Source of the DNA: Peptococcaceae bacterium
GTDB lineage: Bacteria > Bacillota > Desulfitobacteriia > Desulfitobacteriales > Desulfitobacteriaceae
Direction of reading: 5' to 3'
Assembly (NCBI GenBank): GCA_031289815.1
Contig: JAITOS010000043.1
Span: 1 to 58,452 of the forward strand
Length of the DNA stretch: 58,452 nt
The position numbers and the translations under genes are program-made. Every line of letters begins with the position of its first letter. The first letter of the stretch is position 1. Shown here piece after piece: positions 21,923 through 30,170 of this stretch. Under the pieces are notes generated by a model. That model was not told the origin of the DNA and made no database searches. It saw nothing but the letters and a program-made list of their open reading frames with translations.

Positions 21923-22378
21923 TTACTCTGCGCGAGATAATACCCGACATTTGACGACCCGCTTTTGCCGGAGCAGATAGGTTAGTTCCACTTGATCGCC
22001 GACGTTCAGCGCTCTAAACACCGTCTCATCGACGACGAGCTGTTCCCGCTCTTCGTCATCCGCGCCGATGTTCAGAAAGTATCGCTCCTCGCCGGCGATT
22101 TGTTCCAGGGACTGTATCTCGCTTTGAATGACGAGCGGACGGTCAAGCCAATCTCCGTAGGCGGCGCTGAATACAACAAAATAAACGCCCATCGCGAGTC
22201 CCCACAACAGAGATTTTCCCACGCACGCCAGATAATCAAGAATATCCCGCCGACGCGGCCTTTTTCTCAGCCAATATTCAATGATCCGATAGGCGCCAAA
22301 CATCTCCGCCAAAAAAAACATAGCCGTCGCAGGCCATGTTGTCCAGAATAAAAAAACATAATACTCAATCATACGCAT
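21923..22378 (-). CDS. Small membrane protein of unknown function
   Basis: This 151-aa protein has two or three membrane helices (about residues 4-27 and 54-76), then a soluble C-terminal domain of about 70 residues containing EERYFLNIGADDEEREQLVVDE and ALNVGDQVELTYLLRQKRVVKCRVL. The latter resembles a small beta-barrel. An alternative ATG occurs at codon 3. The ribosome binding site is weak. I do not recognise the family. It lies between mecA and the flagellar locus without an obvious shared transcript. Confidence 0.6.
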   Translation of the reverse strand: MRMIEYYVFLFWTTWPATAMFFLAEMFGAYRIIEYWLRKRPRRRDILDYLACVGKSLLWGLAMGVYFVVFSAAYGDWLDRPLVIQSEIQSLEQIAGEERYFLNIGADDEEREQLVVDETVFRALNVGDQVELTYLLRQKRVVKCRVLSRAE

Positions 22379-22513
22379 ATTTCACGACCGGCCTTGCCGA
22401 ATCGCCGACAAGGTCTTCTTTCTGAAACGCTGCCTGTGCTTATCCTACTGTATTTCTGGTTTCTTTGTCAATATGTTTCGCTGCAATCTTCAGCAATCTT
22501 CCCTGAGGCTCCC

Positions 22514-23275
22514 TTATGGTAAGCGGGAAACAATCTTATTGACATACGCCTGGGTCTCCTGATAAGGAGGGATCCCGTGATATTTGTCAACCGCTCCGGG
22601 CCCCGCGTTATAGGCCGCCAACGCCAAGGGAACGTTCCCCTGGTAGCGATCCAGCAAATCCTTCAGGAGATGCGTACCGGCGTCGATGTTTTGCGCCGGA
22701 TCCAACGGCTGATTCACCCCATAGGACTTGGCTGTTCCCGGCATAAGCTGCATCAGACCCATCGCCCCGGCCGGAGAAACGGCTGAGGCGTTAAACGAAG
22801 ATTCCGCCTGGATCACTTGCCGGATCAGGTTCTCATTGACCCCATATTTTTTCCCGGCGCCGCCGATGAGGGCCTCCAGCGACGCTCCCGTCCCGGCGCT
22901 ATAGGCGGCGGCATACGGGTTCGTTGACGCCGCGCCCGCGGAAGCGGCGACCGGCGTCCGAACGGTTGACGTTGACGGCGCTGACACTGACGCTGCCGAC
23001 GCGGCGGGGATCGTCCTGCCATTTAAGGCGGCGGTTGACGCGGTCAGCAAGGCCGCCAGCGCTTGCAGCTCATCCGTATCCGTATCCTCCTGTGCGGACA
23101 AAGCCCCTTGCAGCGCTTCTTCTAAAAAAACGCTGAATAACTCCGATCCCCCCAGGGAATCCGCACTCTTTTCCTTATCGCCGTCCAGCGAGCCGATACG
23201 GGATACGGCGGCTGCTTGCTGCAAGGTGTACAATCGCAGGAGCTCCTGCGCGTTCATATTGATGTCCAAAGTCAC
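22514..23275 (-). CDS. Lytic transglycosylase (SLT domain), probably the rod-associated muramidase
   Basis: The protein has about 251 aa. An N-terminal region with a helical segment (ELLRLYTLQQAAAVSRI) and an Ala/Ser/Thr-rich linker precedes an SLT domain (about residues 135-250). The catalytic Glu is in IRQVIQAESSFNASAVSPAGAMGLMQLMPGTA, followed by LALAAYNAGPGAVDKY. It is the last gene of the flagellar cluster, 8 nt after a FlgF/G gene, so it probably opens peptidoglycan for the rod, the job of the FlgJ muramidase. The start may be GTG at 23275 or TTG at 23269; AGGTGAG fits the TTG better. Confidence 0.88.
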   Translation of the reverse strand: MTLDINMNAQELLRLYTLQQAAAVSRIGSLDGDKEKSADSLGGSELFSVFLEEALQGALSAQEDTDTDELQALAALLTASTAALNGRTIPAASAASVSAPSTSTVRTPVAASAGAASTNPYAAAYSAGTGASLEALIGGAGKKYGVNENLIRQVIQAESSFNASAVSPAGAMGLMQLMPGTAKSYGVNQPLDPAQNIDAGTHLLKDLLDRYQGNVPLALAAYNAGPGAVDKYHGIPPYQETQAYVNKIVSRLP

Positions 23276-23283
23276 TCACCTAT

Positions 23284-24045
23284 CTATATTTTTCCGATTT
23301 CGTTGACCGCTTTATCCAGGGTCGCGTCTTCGGTCTGGATCAAACGCTGATTGGCTTCGTAGACGCGCATAATCTTGATCATCTTGACCATCTGCCCTGC
23401 CAGATCGACGTTAGAACCCTCCAGAAACCCTTGTTGAACCTGCACCGTTCCCGGAATCATTTCCTGCGCCGGCTGCCCCGGCGAGGTGTATAAGGACTGG
23501 CCCTCTCTTTGCAGGAGGTCAGGCTCTATCGTCACAAAACGCAGCTGCTGCACTCTGCCCGGATCCCCGTCTTCCACAATTCGTCCATCGCCGTCAATGA
23601 TAAAGGGGCTGCCGTTCAACTGAACCGCCCCGTTCTGCCCCAGGACCGGATAGCCTTCCGCCGTTTGCAGGACGCCTTCCCGAATCTGGAACTGCCCGTT
23701 CCGCGTGTAGCGTTCTCCATTCGGCGTTTGCACCACGAAAAAGCCCTGGCCGGCCAAGGCGATATCCGTTTTTTCCCCGGTCTCCTGCAACGAGCCCTGA
23801 TCGCCGATCTTGGTTATCCGATCTACCATCACCCCCGTACCCATATTGCCGATACGGACGGATTCCGGGATAGTGGAGGCGATCAATTGATTGCGCTGAA
23901 TGGGCAAGGTGGGAAAGGCCAGGAGCGTGCTGAATTCTTCTTTATAGCCGGTCGTCCGCAGGTTGGCGATATTATCCGCGATCACTTCGCTTTGCGTTTG
24001 CGCCGCCAGCATTCCGGAACCTAAGGTATATAAGCCTCTAATCAA
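23284..24045 (-). CDS. flgF: Flagellar basal-body rod protein, FlgF/FlgG family (paralogue 2)
   Basis: This 253-aa protein begins MIRGLYTLGSGMLAAQTQSEVIADNIANLRTTGYKEE, the N-terminal D0 rod motif. GQGFFVVQTPNGERYTRNGQF is the mid-domain signature, and a C-terminal helix follows (SNVDLAGQMVKMIKIMRVYEANQRLIQTED). It forms part of the proximal or distal rod. The N-terminal MxRGLY pattern favours FlgF (Bacillus FlhO type), but FlgF and FlgG are hard to separate by eye. It follows flgB at a 61-nt gap. Confidence 0.85.
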   Translation of the reverse strand: MIRGLYTLGSGMLAAQTQSEVIADNIANLRTTGYKEEFSTLLAFPTLPIQRNQLIASTIPESVRIGNMGTGVMVDRITKIGDQGSLQETGEKTDIALAGQGFFVVQTPNGERYTRNGQFQIREGVLQTAEGYPVLGQNGAVQLNGSPFIIDGDGRIVEDGDPGRVQQLRFVTIEPDLLQREGQSLYTSPGQPAQEMIPGTVQVQQGFLEGSNVDLAGQMVKMIKIMRVYEANQRLIQTEDATLDKAVNEIGKI

Positions 24046-24106
24046 GGAACGTCCTCCTTTGCCGCTGATTCTCTTTTAGCTGATCCTCTTTTACCTTACG
24101 GAATCA

Positions 24107-24514
24107 TCAGGGATCCCCTTTAATGACCGTTCTGAATTGCGCTAATTTCATGCTCAAGGAAGCCGTTAAGCCGTCATAATAGAGGCCGTTTTCGGCCACA
24201 TTCGTCATTTCCCGCTCAATATCCACGTTATTGCCGTCGTTGCGTAAAAGCGTGCCGGTATCCTTGATCACCGCGCCTGACGGCGTTTCCGCTCCCGGCA
24301 GATGTTTCCAGGAAGTCAGCTTCAGCGGCAGCTCCGGCAGGGCGCTATCCCGCAGGGTTGTGGCCATCACCGTGGGGAAATCGACGTCCGAGCGCTTAAA
24401 GCCCGGCGTGTCAACATTCGCTATGTTATCCGCCAATACCCTCTGACGCAGGCTGGAGGCGTCCAGGCCCGTTTCCAGGGAACGCAGCGGAAACCCGTCT
24501 AACCAAGTGAACAT
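24107..24514 (-). CDS. flgB: Flagellar basal-body rod protein FlgB
   Basis: The 135-aa protein has SLETGLDASSLRQRVLADNIANVDTPGFKRSDVDF at the start and LRNDGNNVDIEREMTNVAENGLYYDGLTASLSMKLAQFRTVI at the end, the FlgB pattern. FlgB is the first rod subunit beside FlgC and FliE. In most bacteria flgB is immediately upstream of flgC; here it lies between two flgF/G paralogues, about 24 kb downstream of flgC, and no second flgB precedes flgC. It starts 4 nt after the preceding stop. Confidence 0.9.
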   Translation of the reverse strand: MFTWLDGFPLRSLETGLDASSLRQRVLADNIANVDTPGFKRSDVDFPTVMATTLRDSALPELPLKLTSWKHLPGAETPSGAVIKDTGTLLRNDGNNVDIEREMTNVAENGLYYDGLTASLSMKLAQFRTVIKGDP

Positions 24515-24518
24515 CGCC

Positions 24519-25283
24519 TTACCTCCTTAACGCGTTCGCCGTGCTCCACATTTCATCGCCGTTGCGAATCATGCGGGCATTCATTTGATAGGCTCGCTGT
24601 ACCTGAATCATATCCGTCATGGTTTTTCCCAATTCGACGCTTGATCTTTCCACGTGGCCCGCCAGAATCCGGCCCAGGCCGTCGCTTCCCGGCGCGCCGG
24701 TGATGATCGTCGTATTGCCCGCCGGTTGAAAGAGGTTATCCCCTATTCTTTGCAAGTCGCCGCCGTTGGAGAACCGCGTCAGGGTCAGCTGAGCGTATTC
24801 GTGTACCCCGTCCTCGTCAGTTTCCAGCACTCGTCCGTCTTCCTCAATCCGGATATCCGCCCCCGCGGCAATCCAGAGCGCCGGTTCCAGGGAGTTGCCG
24901 TGTTCATCGACCAGTAAGCCCGTAGCGTCGCGGCTGAAATTGCCAGCCCGCGTATAGGCAACCGACTGATCCGGCTGCCGCACCCGAAAATAGCCTTCTC
25001 CCTGAATCGCCAGACTATAGGGGTTTTCACTCTCGCTCACGATTCCCGGCAGGGTACTCCGGTCAACGCCAGCCAGCTGGACGCCGGAACCGACGACCAG
25101 CGGCTCCCCGGTCTTTTCTCCCGCCGGTTGCACCAGATGGCGCACTTGGGTGATCGTTTCCGAAAACGAAGCCCGCTCCGCTTTAAAACCAAAGGTGTTC
25201 AAATTCGCCAGATTATCCGCCAGAGCGTCCAGTGCCACCTGTTGCGCCCTGACGCCGCTGGCCGCGCTCGCCAGTATGTTCAA
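24519..25283 (-). CDS. flgG: Flagellar basal-body rod protein, FlgF/FlgG family (paralogue 1)
   Basis: This 254-aa protein has the N-terminal ASGVRAQQVALDALADNLANLNTFGFKAERASF and the mid-domain GEGYFRVRQPDQSVAYTRAGNF. Its C-terminal VELGKTMTDMIQVQRAYQMNARMIRNGDEMWSTANALRR most resembles the distal rod protein FlgG. It is read after flgE at a 60-nt gap. FlgF versus FlgG is not certain. Confidence 0.85.
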   Translation of the reverse strand: MNILASAASGVRAQQVALDALADNLANLNTFGFKAERASFSETITQVRHLVQPAGEKTGEPLVVGSGVQLAGVDRSTLPGIVSESENPYSLAIQGEGYFRVRQPDQSVAYTRAGNFSRDATGLLVDEHGNSLEPALWIAAGADIRIEEDGRVLETDEDGVHEYAQLTLTRFSNGGDLQRIGDNLFQPAGNTTIITGAPGSDGLGRILAGHVERSSVELGKTMTDMIQVQRAYQMNARMIRNGDEMWSTANALRR

Positions 25284-25343
25284 AAATCTTACCTCCCAGC
25301 GGATTCCTTCCGTTTACGATGGATGATTAGCGTTTAAGCCGGA

Positions 25344-26633
25344 TTAGCGTTTGAGATTGATCAGCTCTTCCAGCAGGCTGTCGGATACCGTGATCGTCCG
25401 GGCGTTCGCCTGGAAACCGCGCTGCGAGATGATCATGTTCGTCATCTCCTGCGCCAGCTCGACGTTGGACATTTCCACCGCGCTACCGATGATCGTGCCC
25501 CGACCGGAAGTTCCGGCGGCCCCGATCGTCGCCGTGCCGGAGTTATTCGTGGCGGAATAGTTATTGCCACCGATGGCCTGCAAGCCCGCCGCGTTGTTGA
25601 AGCTGGCGATCGCCACCTGGCCGATCTTGCGAATCGCCGAGGTCACGCCGTTGCTGTAGATCCCCGTGATCACCCCGTTTTTATCCAAGTCAAAACGCTC
25701 CAGCGTCGGCGCCGCCCAGGTCAGATCCCAATTGCCCACGGCGGCCGCCGCGTTGGTGGAGGTATCAAAGGTCAGGGTTCCCGAATTTGAATTAAACGCC
25801 GCCCCATCCGGCAAGACATCAAACGTCGCGCCGATCCAGGCGGTATTGCTATAGGTCGTGATGTCCTCCCAGCCGTCAGCCGGATATGTGGCCGGCTGTG
25901 AAGGTAAATCCACAGTCAAGTTATTCCACAGCGGCAATACCGCATCCTTCGCCGCGTCCGCGTTCGCGTCGGTATCAAATTTAATGACGCCGGTGCCGGA
26001 ATTAAAGGTCGCCCCCGTCGGCAAGTCCTGCGGATCAATCCCTCTGCCAATCAGTGAATCACTGGCGAAAGAGGTCGATGTGAGCCAGCCGTTGCCGGGG
26101 TAGGTAGTGGGACGCTCGGTAATCGTCACATCAGACACCATCGGTATCGTCGAGCCTACCAAGATCTTAATCGGCACCAAGCTGGAAAAATCGACCGCTG
26201 TCCGCTCGTCCTCTCCCCACATGTAGCCCTGCACTTTCGCGCCGGCCAGCGAGACCAGATTGCCGTCGGCGTCAAGAATAAAGCTGCCGTCACGCGTGTA
26301 GACCGTCTGGGAGCCGTCATTCAGGACAAAAAAGCCGTCGCCGGACAGGGCCATATTGGTCGCCACTCCGGTGACCTGAGTACTCGACGTCCCCATGATC
26401 TGGGTAATGCCGGCGATGTTGGCGCCCAGCCCCACCTGCATCGCGTTGCTGCCGCCCCGCGTTTCGGTAGGCGCCGAGGCCCCTTGCAGGGTCTGACTGA
26501 GCATCGTCGAAAAGGTCACGGCGCTCTTTTTAAAGCCCACGGTGTTGACATTGGCGATATTATTACCGATCACATCCATCATCGTCTGGTGATTCCTCAA
26601 GCCGGAGATCGAGGAGAAAAGCGAACGCATCAT
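25344..26633 (-). CDS. flgE: Flagellar hook protein FlgE with a duplicated insert
   Basis: The 429-aa protein has the standard N-terminal D0/D1 (MRSLFSSISGLRNHQTMMDVIGNNIANVNTVGFKKS), GDGFFVLNDGSQTVYTRDGSF, and the C-terminal VELAQEMTNMIISQRGFQANARTITVSDSLLEELINLKR. Between residues about 177 and 311 lie two tandem copies of a ~65-residue unit. Both contain TYPxxGW, LPxGAxFNS, a G-hydrophobic-FDT segment and a following Asn/Ala-rich stretch. This insert would lie in the surface-exposed part of the hook. Hook polymerises under control of FliK and the FlgD cap. AAGGATAATTTTT precedes the ATG. Confidence 0.93.
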   Translation of the reverse strand: MMRSLFSSISGLRNHQTMMDVIGNNIANVNTVGFKKSAVTFSTMLSQTLQGASAPTETRGGSNAMQVGLGANIAGITQIMGTSSTQVTGVATNMALSGDGFFVLNDGSQTVYTRDGSFILDADGNLVSLAGAKVQGYMWGEDERTAVDFSSLVPIKILVGSTIPMVSDVTITERPTTYPGNGWLTSTSFASDSLIGRGIDPQDLPTGATFNSGTGVIKFDTDANADAAKDAVLPLWNNLTVDLPSQPATYPADGWEDITTYSNTAWIGATFDVLPDGAAFNSNSGTLTFDTSTNAAAAVGNWDLTWAAPTLERFDLDKNGVITGIYSNGVTSAIRKIGQVAIASFNNAAGLQAIGGNNYSATNNSGTATIGAAGTSGRGTIIGSAVEMSNVELAQEMTNMIISQRGFQANARTITVSDSLLEELINLKR

Positions 26634-26724
26634 AAAAATTATCCTTCTTTCTCATCCTTATTTTCAGTGATTGCTATATTTTCGGTGATCCTATCCTGAT
26701 TGAGTCTATACCGTAAACAGCCTA

Positions 26725-26740
26725 GCCCTCAAGGGAGGGC
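26725..26740 (-). other. Stable hairpin between flgD and flgE
   Basis: GCCCTC and GAGGGC pair around a 4-nt loop directly after the flgD stop codon. No U-tract follows on the minus strand, so it is more likely an mRNA processing or stability element than a full terminator. The rest of the 109-nt gap is AT-rich with a repeated ATTTTCRGTGAT. Confidence 0.4.
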
Positions 26741-26742
26741 GA

Positions 26743-27291
26743 CTAGCCAGCCGCCGGGGCTTCGACGTCTTCCGACGCTTCGGTATCCGCCGGAGCGGTA
26801 TCCTCTACCGCTTCGCTATCCCCCGCAGGGTCAGCCGGATCAGCCGCCGCAGGCGGTTCGATGATCGATATTCCCGTCAAATCTTCCATTTCCAGCGCCA
26901 CACCGTCCACCATCACCTTGAAGAACGTATCCGTCCAACTGACGCCTTCCACCAACCCGGTGACGGTATTGCCTTCGGCGTCCTTCCCGGTCACATATTT
27001 GCCGATCAGGGAAATCCCCTGGCCGATCACGTTTTGCATATACATCGACGATAACATCAGGCCGATCTGGTTCAGGCCGTCGCTGACGTTATTCATCTGC
27101 TCCAGGGTGCTGAATTGCGCCATTTGCGCGATAAATTCCCGGTCGTCCATAGCGTTCATGGGATCCTGATTGGACAGCTGCGCGACTAACAGCTTCAGAA
27201 AATCGTCCTTGCCCAGCGTTTTTTCTACGGCCTGGGCGGTCGCCGCGCTGCCGCTCGCATAATTGCTTACGTCGCTGATGGTCGAACTCAT
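26743..27291 (-). CDS. flgD: Flagellar hook cap/scaffold protein FlgD
   Basis: This 182-aa protein has the FlgD N-terminal signature LGKDDFLKLLVAQLSNQDPMNAMDDREFIAQMAQFSTLEQMNNV. A short central beta region (GKYVTGKDAEGNTVTGLVEGVSW) follows, then an unusual acidic Ala/Pro/Asp tail (about residues 148-182). FlgD caps the growing hook. The tail is probably disordered. Read after fliK at a 16-nt gap. Confidence 0.92.
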   Translation of the reverse strand: MSSTISDVSNYASGSAATAQAVEKTLGKDDFLKLLVAQLSNQDPMNAMDDREFIAQMAQFSTLEQMNNVSDGLNQIGLMLSSMYMQNVIGQGISLIGKYVTGKDAEGNTVTGLVEGVSWTDTFFKVMVDGVALEMEDLTGISIIEPPAAADPADPAGDSEAVEDTAPADTEASEDVEAPAAG

Positions 27292-27307
27292 ATTTTCCTC
27301 CTCAAAA

Positions 27308-28801
27308 TCAAGCGGTCACGTCTAAAAGACGATCTCCCGCAGACGTAGGTCCGTAGCCGGACGGCGTACCGACAAGGGCGGCGGCAAAGGCGCGCTCCGC
27401 TTCTTCATCCTCGCCCGGTCGCAAAGACGGCGCTCCCTCAAAAAAGGAATCCTTAAAAGCTCCCTCGCCGGAACCCGTCTCCATTTGCAGCGACCCCATA
27501 GAAATCCCCTGATTCTCCAAGGTATTCTTTAATGCATGTAAATTATTTTGCAACGCCGTTCCCGTCGCTGCCTCCGAGGCGGTCACCCGCAAGTGAACCT
27601 GTCCGTTTTCCCATTTCATCGCAATGAGAATGCGGCCCAGATCCTCCGGATGCAGTTGGATTCGCACCTCTTTGACTTCAGAATACAGCGGCTGCCAATA
27701 GGGTTGTAACGCCTGTTCCACCTGAGCGGCGACACTGCGTCCGACATTGACAGCCGTCAGGAAAGCGGGCTCCTCCCCTTCCAGACCCGCTCCGCCTGTA
27801 ACGTTTAACAGATTGGCGTAGTTGAGATTGGCGTCCGCCTTGCCGGTGTTTTCAAGCGCAACGGCCAGCGCCGGTTCTGTTCTTGCCAAACCTCTGGGAG
27901 CGCTTCCTTCTCCGGAACGCGCCTTCGCCTGAGCGCCGACAACGGCTGCCGCCGCCGGTCTTTCCGTCTCTGACCGTTCCTGCGGCTTCACTGTTTTTTC
28001 CGCCGCTTGCATAGGCGGCCGATCCGGAAGCTCCAAAGCATCCGGCTCCTGTTCCTGTAAAACGCTCACCTGAGCGTCGCCCGCGGCTGTTCTCAAACCC
28101 TTAACGTTTACCGGCAAACCGCGAACATCTTCCCGCTGTCCGGTCATTTGTCCGGGGATTGGCTCTATTTCTCCATTCAACTCCTGTAATAACTGTGCTA
28201 TTTCCTCTTTATATCCATCCAATTCCGTTTGCGCCACGCTGTTTCCCTGGGCTTCCGTACGCATCATCCTTGTCAGTACGGAAGCCGCTTTTTCAGCCCA
28301 CGGGGTTCCATCGCTTAAAGTATTCACGTTGGCCGTGATTTCTTCCGCCGCGATCCCGCCGACTTGATTCATCTTTGCTCCAGAATTGGCTTCCTTGCCT
28401 ACCGGAAAATCATGTTGGCTTGCCGTCATCGAAAACAGATAGCCCGTCAGTTCCGCCAAAAGGTTTTGAAGATTCTCCTCGCCTGCCGCTTGTTCAGGCT
28501 CACGCTCTTCATCCCCTTCCGCCGGACGCGCTTCCACGCCCTGCTGAACTCTCTTTTGATCGGCACTCTGATCCACGGGTACAGGCTTCAGGATTTCCGT
28601 CGCTCTGCCGGACGGTTCCTTCGGACTCTCCCATTTCTCCAAGCTCTGTCCTTTCGTATCGCTGCTCTCCGGCTTCATCAGCCCTTTCATCAAGATCGCG
28701 AAACCGGTTGCCGCTGGCGCGGATTCAGATCCCGCGTCCCGGCGTCCGGGTGTTTTTGCCGCATTCGTTCCTATCGGCGAAAGGACATTCACATCGGTCA
28801 T
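27308..28801 (-). CDS. fliK: Flagellar hook-length control protein FliK
   Basis: This 497-aa protein has a long low-complexity N-terminal part and the conserved C-terminal FliK domain: VKEVRIQLHPEDLGRILIAMKWENGQVHLRVTASEAATGTALQNNLHALKNTLENQGISMGSLQME. FliK measures the hook and triggers the FlhB specificity switch. GGAGGTGAAGCT precedes the ATG. A putative sigma-28 promoter lies 30 bp upstream, so fliK-flgD-flgE and the following genes may form a FliA-responsive unit. Confidence 0.9.
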   Translation of the reverse strand: MTDVNVLSPIGTNAAKTPGRRDAGSESAPAATGFAILMKGLMKPESSDTKGQSLEKWESPKEPSGRATEILKPVPVDQSADQKRVQQGVEARPAEGDEEREPEQAAGEENLQNLLAELTGYLFSMTASQHDFPVGKEANSGAKMNQVGGIAAEEITANVNTLSDGTPWAEKAASVLTRMMRTEAQGNSVAQTELDGYKEEIAQLLQELNGEIEPIPGQMTGQREDVRGLPVNVKGLRTAAGDAQVSVLQEQEPDALELPDRPPMQAAEKTVKPQERSETERPAAAAVVGAQAKARSGEGSAPRGLARTEPALAVALENTGKADANLNYANLLNVTGGAGLEGEEPAFLTAVNVGRSVAAQVEQALQPYWQPLYSEVKEVRIQLHPEDLGRILIAMKWENGQVHLRVTASEAATGTALQNNLHALKNTLENQGISMGSLQMETGSGEGAFKDSFFEGAPSLRPGEDEEAERAFAAALVGTPSGYGPTSAGDRLLDVTA

Positions 28802-28830
28802 AGCTTCACCTCCATTCGTTACTACCTGTG

Positions 28831-28858
28831 TTATCGGACGGAAGTTTCCCGAACTTTA
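28831..28858 (-). promoter_or_regulatory. Putative sigma-28 (FliA) promoter between fliA and fliK
   Basis: On the minus strand TAAAGTTC is followed after 12 nt by TCCGATAA, matching the sigma-28 consensus TAAAGTTT-N11-GCCGATAA at 7 of 8 positions in each box. It lies in the 94-nt gap between the fliA stop and the fliK start and would give a leader of about 25 nt. Confidence 0.65.
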
Positions 28859-28895
28859 GGGAATGCCGACGCAAATACAGGCGTCCATCATTTGC

Positions 28896-29642
28896 TCACA
28901 ATAAACTGAACTTCTGCTGACCCAATTTCCCCCGAAGATGCATAATAGCCTGAGAGTGCAGCTGCGAAATGCGGGATTCCGAAAGATTCATCACCGCCGC
29001 AATTTCTTTCAGCGTCAGCTCTTCTTTGTAATAAAGAGATAAAATCAGTTGTTCCTTTTGCGGCAGTTTTTCAATCGTGACGGCCAGGATACTATTTCTT
29101 TCCTCAATTTCCACCCGGCCAAAGTCCTCCGCCGAACGCTGGTCAGAAATCCGCCCAATCGCGCTGCCCGTCATTTCACCGTCATCCCCGGTTACCAGCT
29201 CGTCAAGTGAGGTCAGCATGAGCATCTGTGATTGGAAGAGGATCTTTTCAATCTCTTTCAGATCAAGCGCCAGGAATGCGGCTACTTCCTCCGGCTCCGC
29301 CGCCCGGCCTAACTTGTTTTCCAGCTCGGTGAAGCCGTCCTGAACCATTTTCACTCGCTGCCGAGCCGAATGCGGAACCCAGTCCATCGCCCGCAGGCCG
29401 TCAATAATAGCGCCCCGAATCCGCAAAGTAGCGTAAGTTTCAAATTTCACTCCCCGGCTCATATCAAATCGTTCGATCGCGTCCAGCAAGCCAAAAACAC
29501 CATAGCCAATCAGATCGTCTTCATCGACGTGCGACGGCAAAGCTAAGGCCAAGCGCCCTGCGATCCGTCTCACCATCGGCAAATACTGTTCTATTTGCTC
29601 CGCGCTCCAATCACCTTTCACCGTTGCCTGATCATTACTCAT
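28896..29642 (-). CDS. fliA: Flagellar sigma factor FliA (sigma-28/SigD)
   Basis: The 248-aa protein has region 2 (IAGRLALALPSHVDEDDLIGYGVFGLLDAIERFDMSRGVKFETYATLRIRGAIIDGLRAMDWVPHSARQ), region 3, and region 4 (QLILSLYYKEELTLKEIAAVMNLSESRISQLHSQAIMHLRGKL). The length and the VPHSARQ segment are typical of FliA. It transcribes late flagellar and chemotaxis genes. It sits inside the operon, downstream of the switch/export genes, as sigD does in Bacillus. Confidence 0.95.
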   Translation of the reverse strand: MSNDQATVKGDWSAEQIEQYLPMVRRIAGRLALALPSHVDEDDLIGYGVFGLLDAIERFDMSRGVKFETYATLRIRGAIIDGLRAMDWVPHSARQRVKMVQDGFTELENKLGRAAEPEEVAAFLALDLKEIEKILFQSQMLMLTSLDELVTGDDGEMTGSAIGRISDQRSAEDFGRVEIEERNSILAVTIEKLPQKEQLILSLYYKEELTLKEIAAVMNLSESRISQLHSQAIMHLRGKLGQQKFSLL

Positions 29643-29696
29643 CTGCCGCCCTCCTCTCTGTCGATCCCCTGACTACGCTGATAAGATAAGCCGGTC

Positions 29697-30170
29697 TTAT
29701 TGTTCGCCGCCATCATCGTCGCCCCAACCCATACGGCGCACGATTTCCGCTTGCTGTTCCGGATCCGGCAAACCAGCCATTAATTTGGATTTCACCTGTC
29801 CCGGCGCGGCATAGAGACCGGTTCCCGCGGCAGACTCCGTCTTGTCCTCAACCCTTTCCGCTTCCGTTGCTGTTTCCGGCTCCGTCTCCGTTGCCGCATC
29901 TCCCACCGTCACATCCAGCAGGATTCCTTGCGTCTCATCCTCGCTTTCCCCCACCGGTAACGCCATTTTTTGAAACAAGTTCACCAAGCCGATACACATC
30001 AGGTAAAAAGCCGCAAAGGACAGCGCGGCTCTTACCACCAGCCAGAAAACACTGACGCCGCTTTTCCAGCTTAATAGTCCTACCAGCACGGCCAGACCAA
30101 GCGCCGCATTTCGGAGCCACAGACGGATATTTTCCAAGGATATATTTTCTTCATCCAAGTTTTCCATCAA
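29697..30170 (-). CDS. Flagellar-operon membrane protein of unknown function
   Basis: This 157-aa protein has two membrane helices (about residues 22-40 and 44-66), then an acidic Glu/Thr-rich stretch (about 75-115) and a C-terminal LPDPEQQAEIVRRMGWGDDDGGEQ. Its start overlaps the cheD stop by 4 nt, so it is co-translated with cheD, and it precedes fliA. I do not recognise the family. The soluble acidic tail could be a docking segment. Confidence 0.7.
   Translation of the reverse strand: MMENLDEENISLENIRLWLRNAALGLAVLVGLLSWKSGVSVFWLVVRAALSFAAFYLMCIGLVNLFQKMALPVGESEDETQGILLDVTVGDAATETEPETATEAERVEDKTESAAGTGLYAAPGQVKSKLMAGLPDPEQQAEIVRRMGWGDDDGGEQ

Noticed and set aside
28610..28625. Partial match to the arm of the structured repeat (CGGACGGTTCC) in fliK
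   Set aside because: Only 11 bases match, inside a conserved reading frame, and no second arm follows at the right distance.
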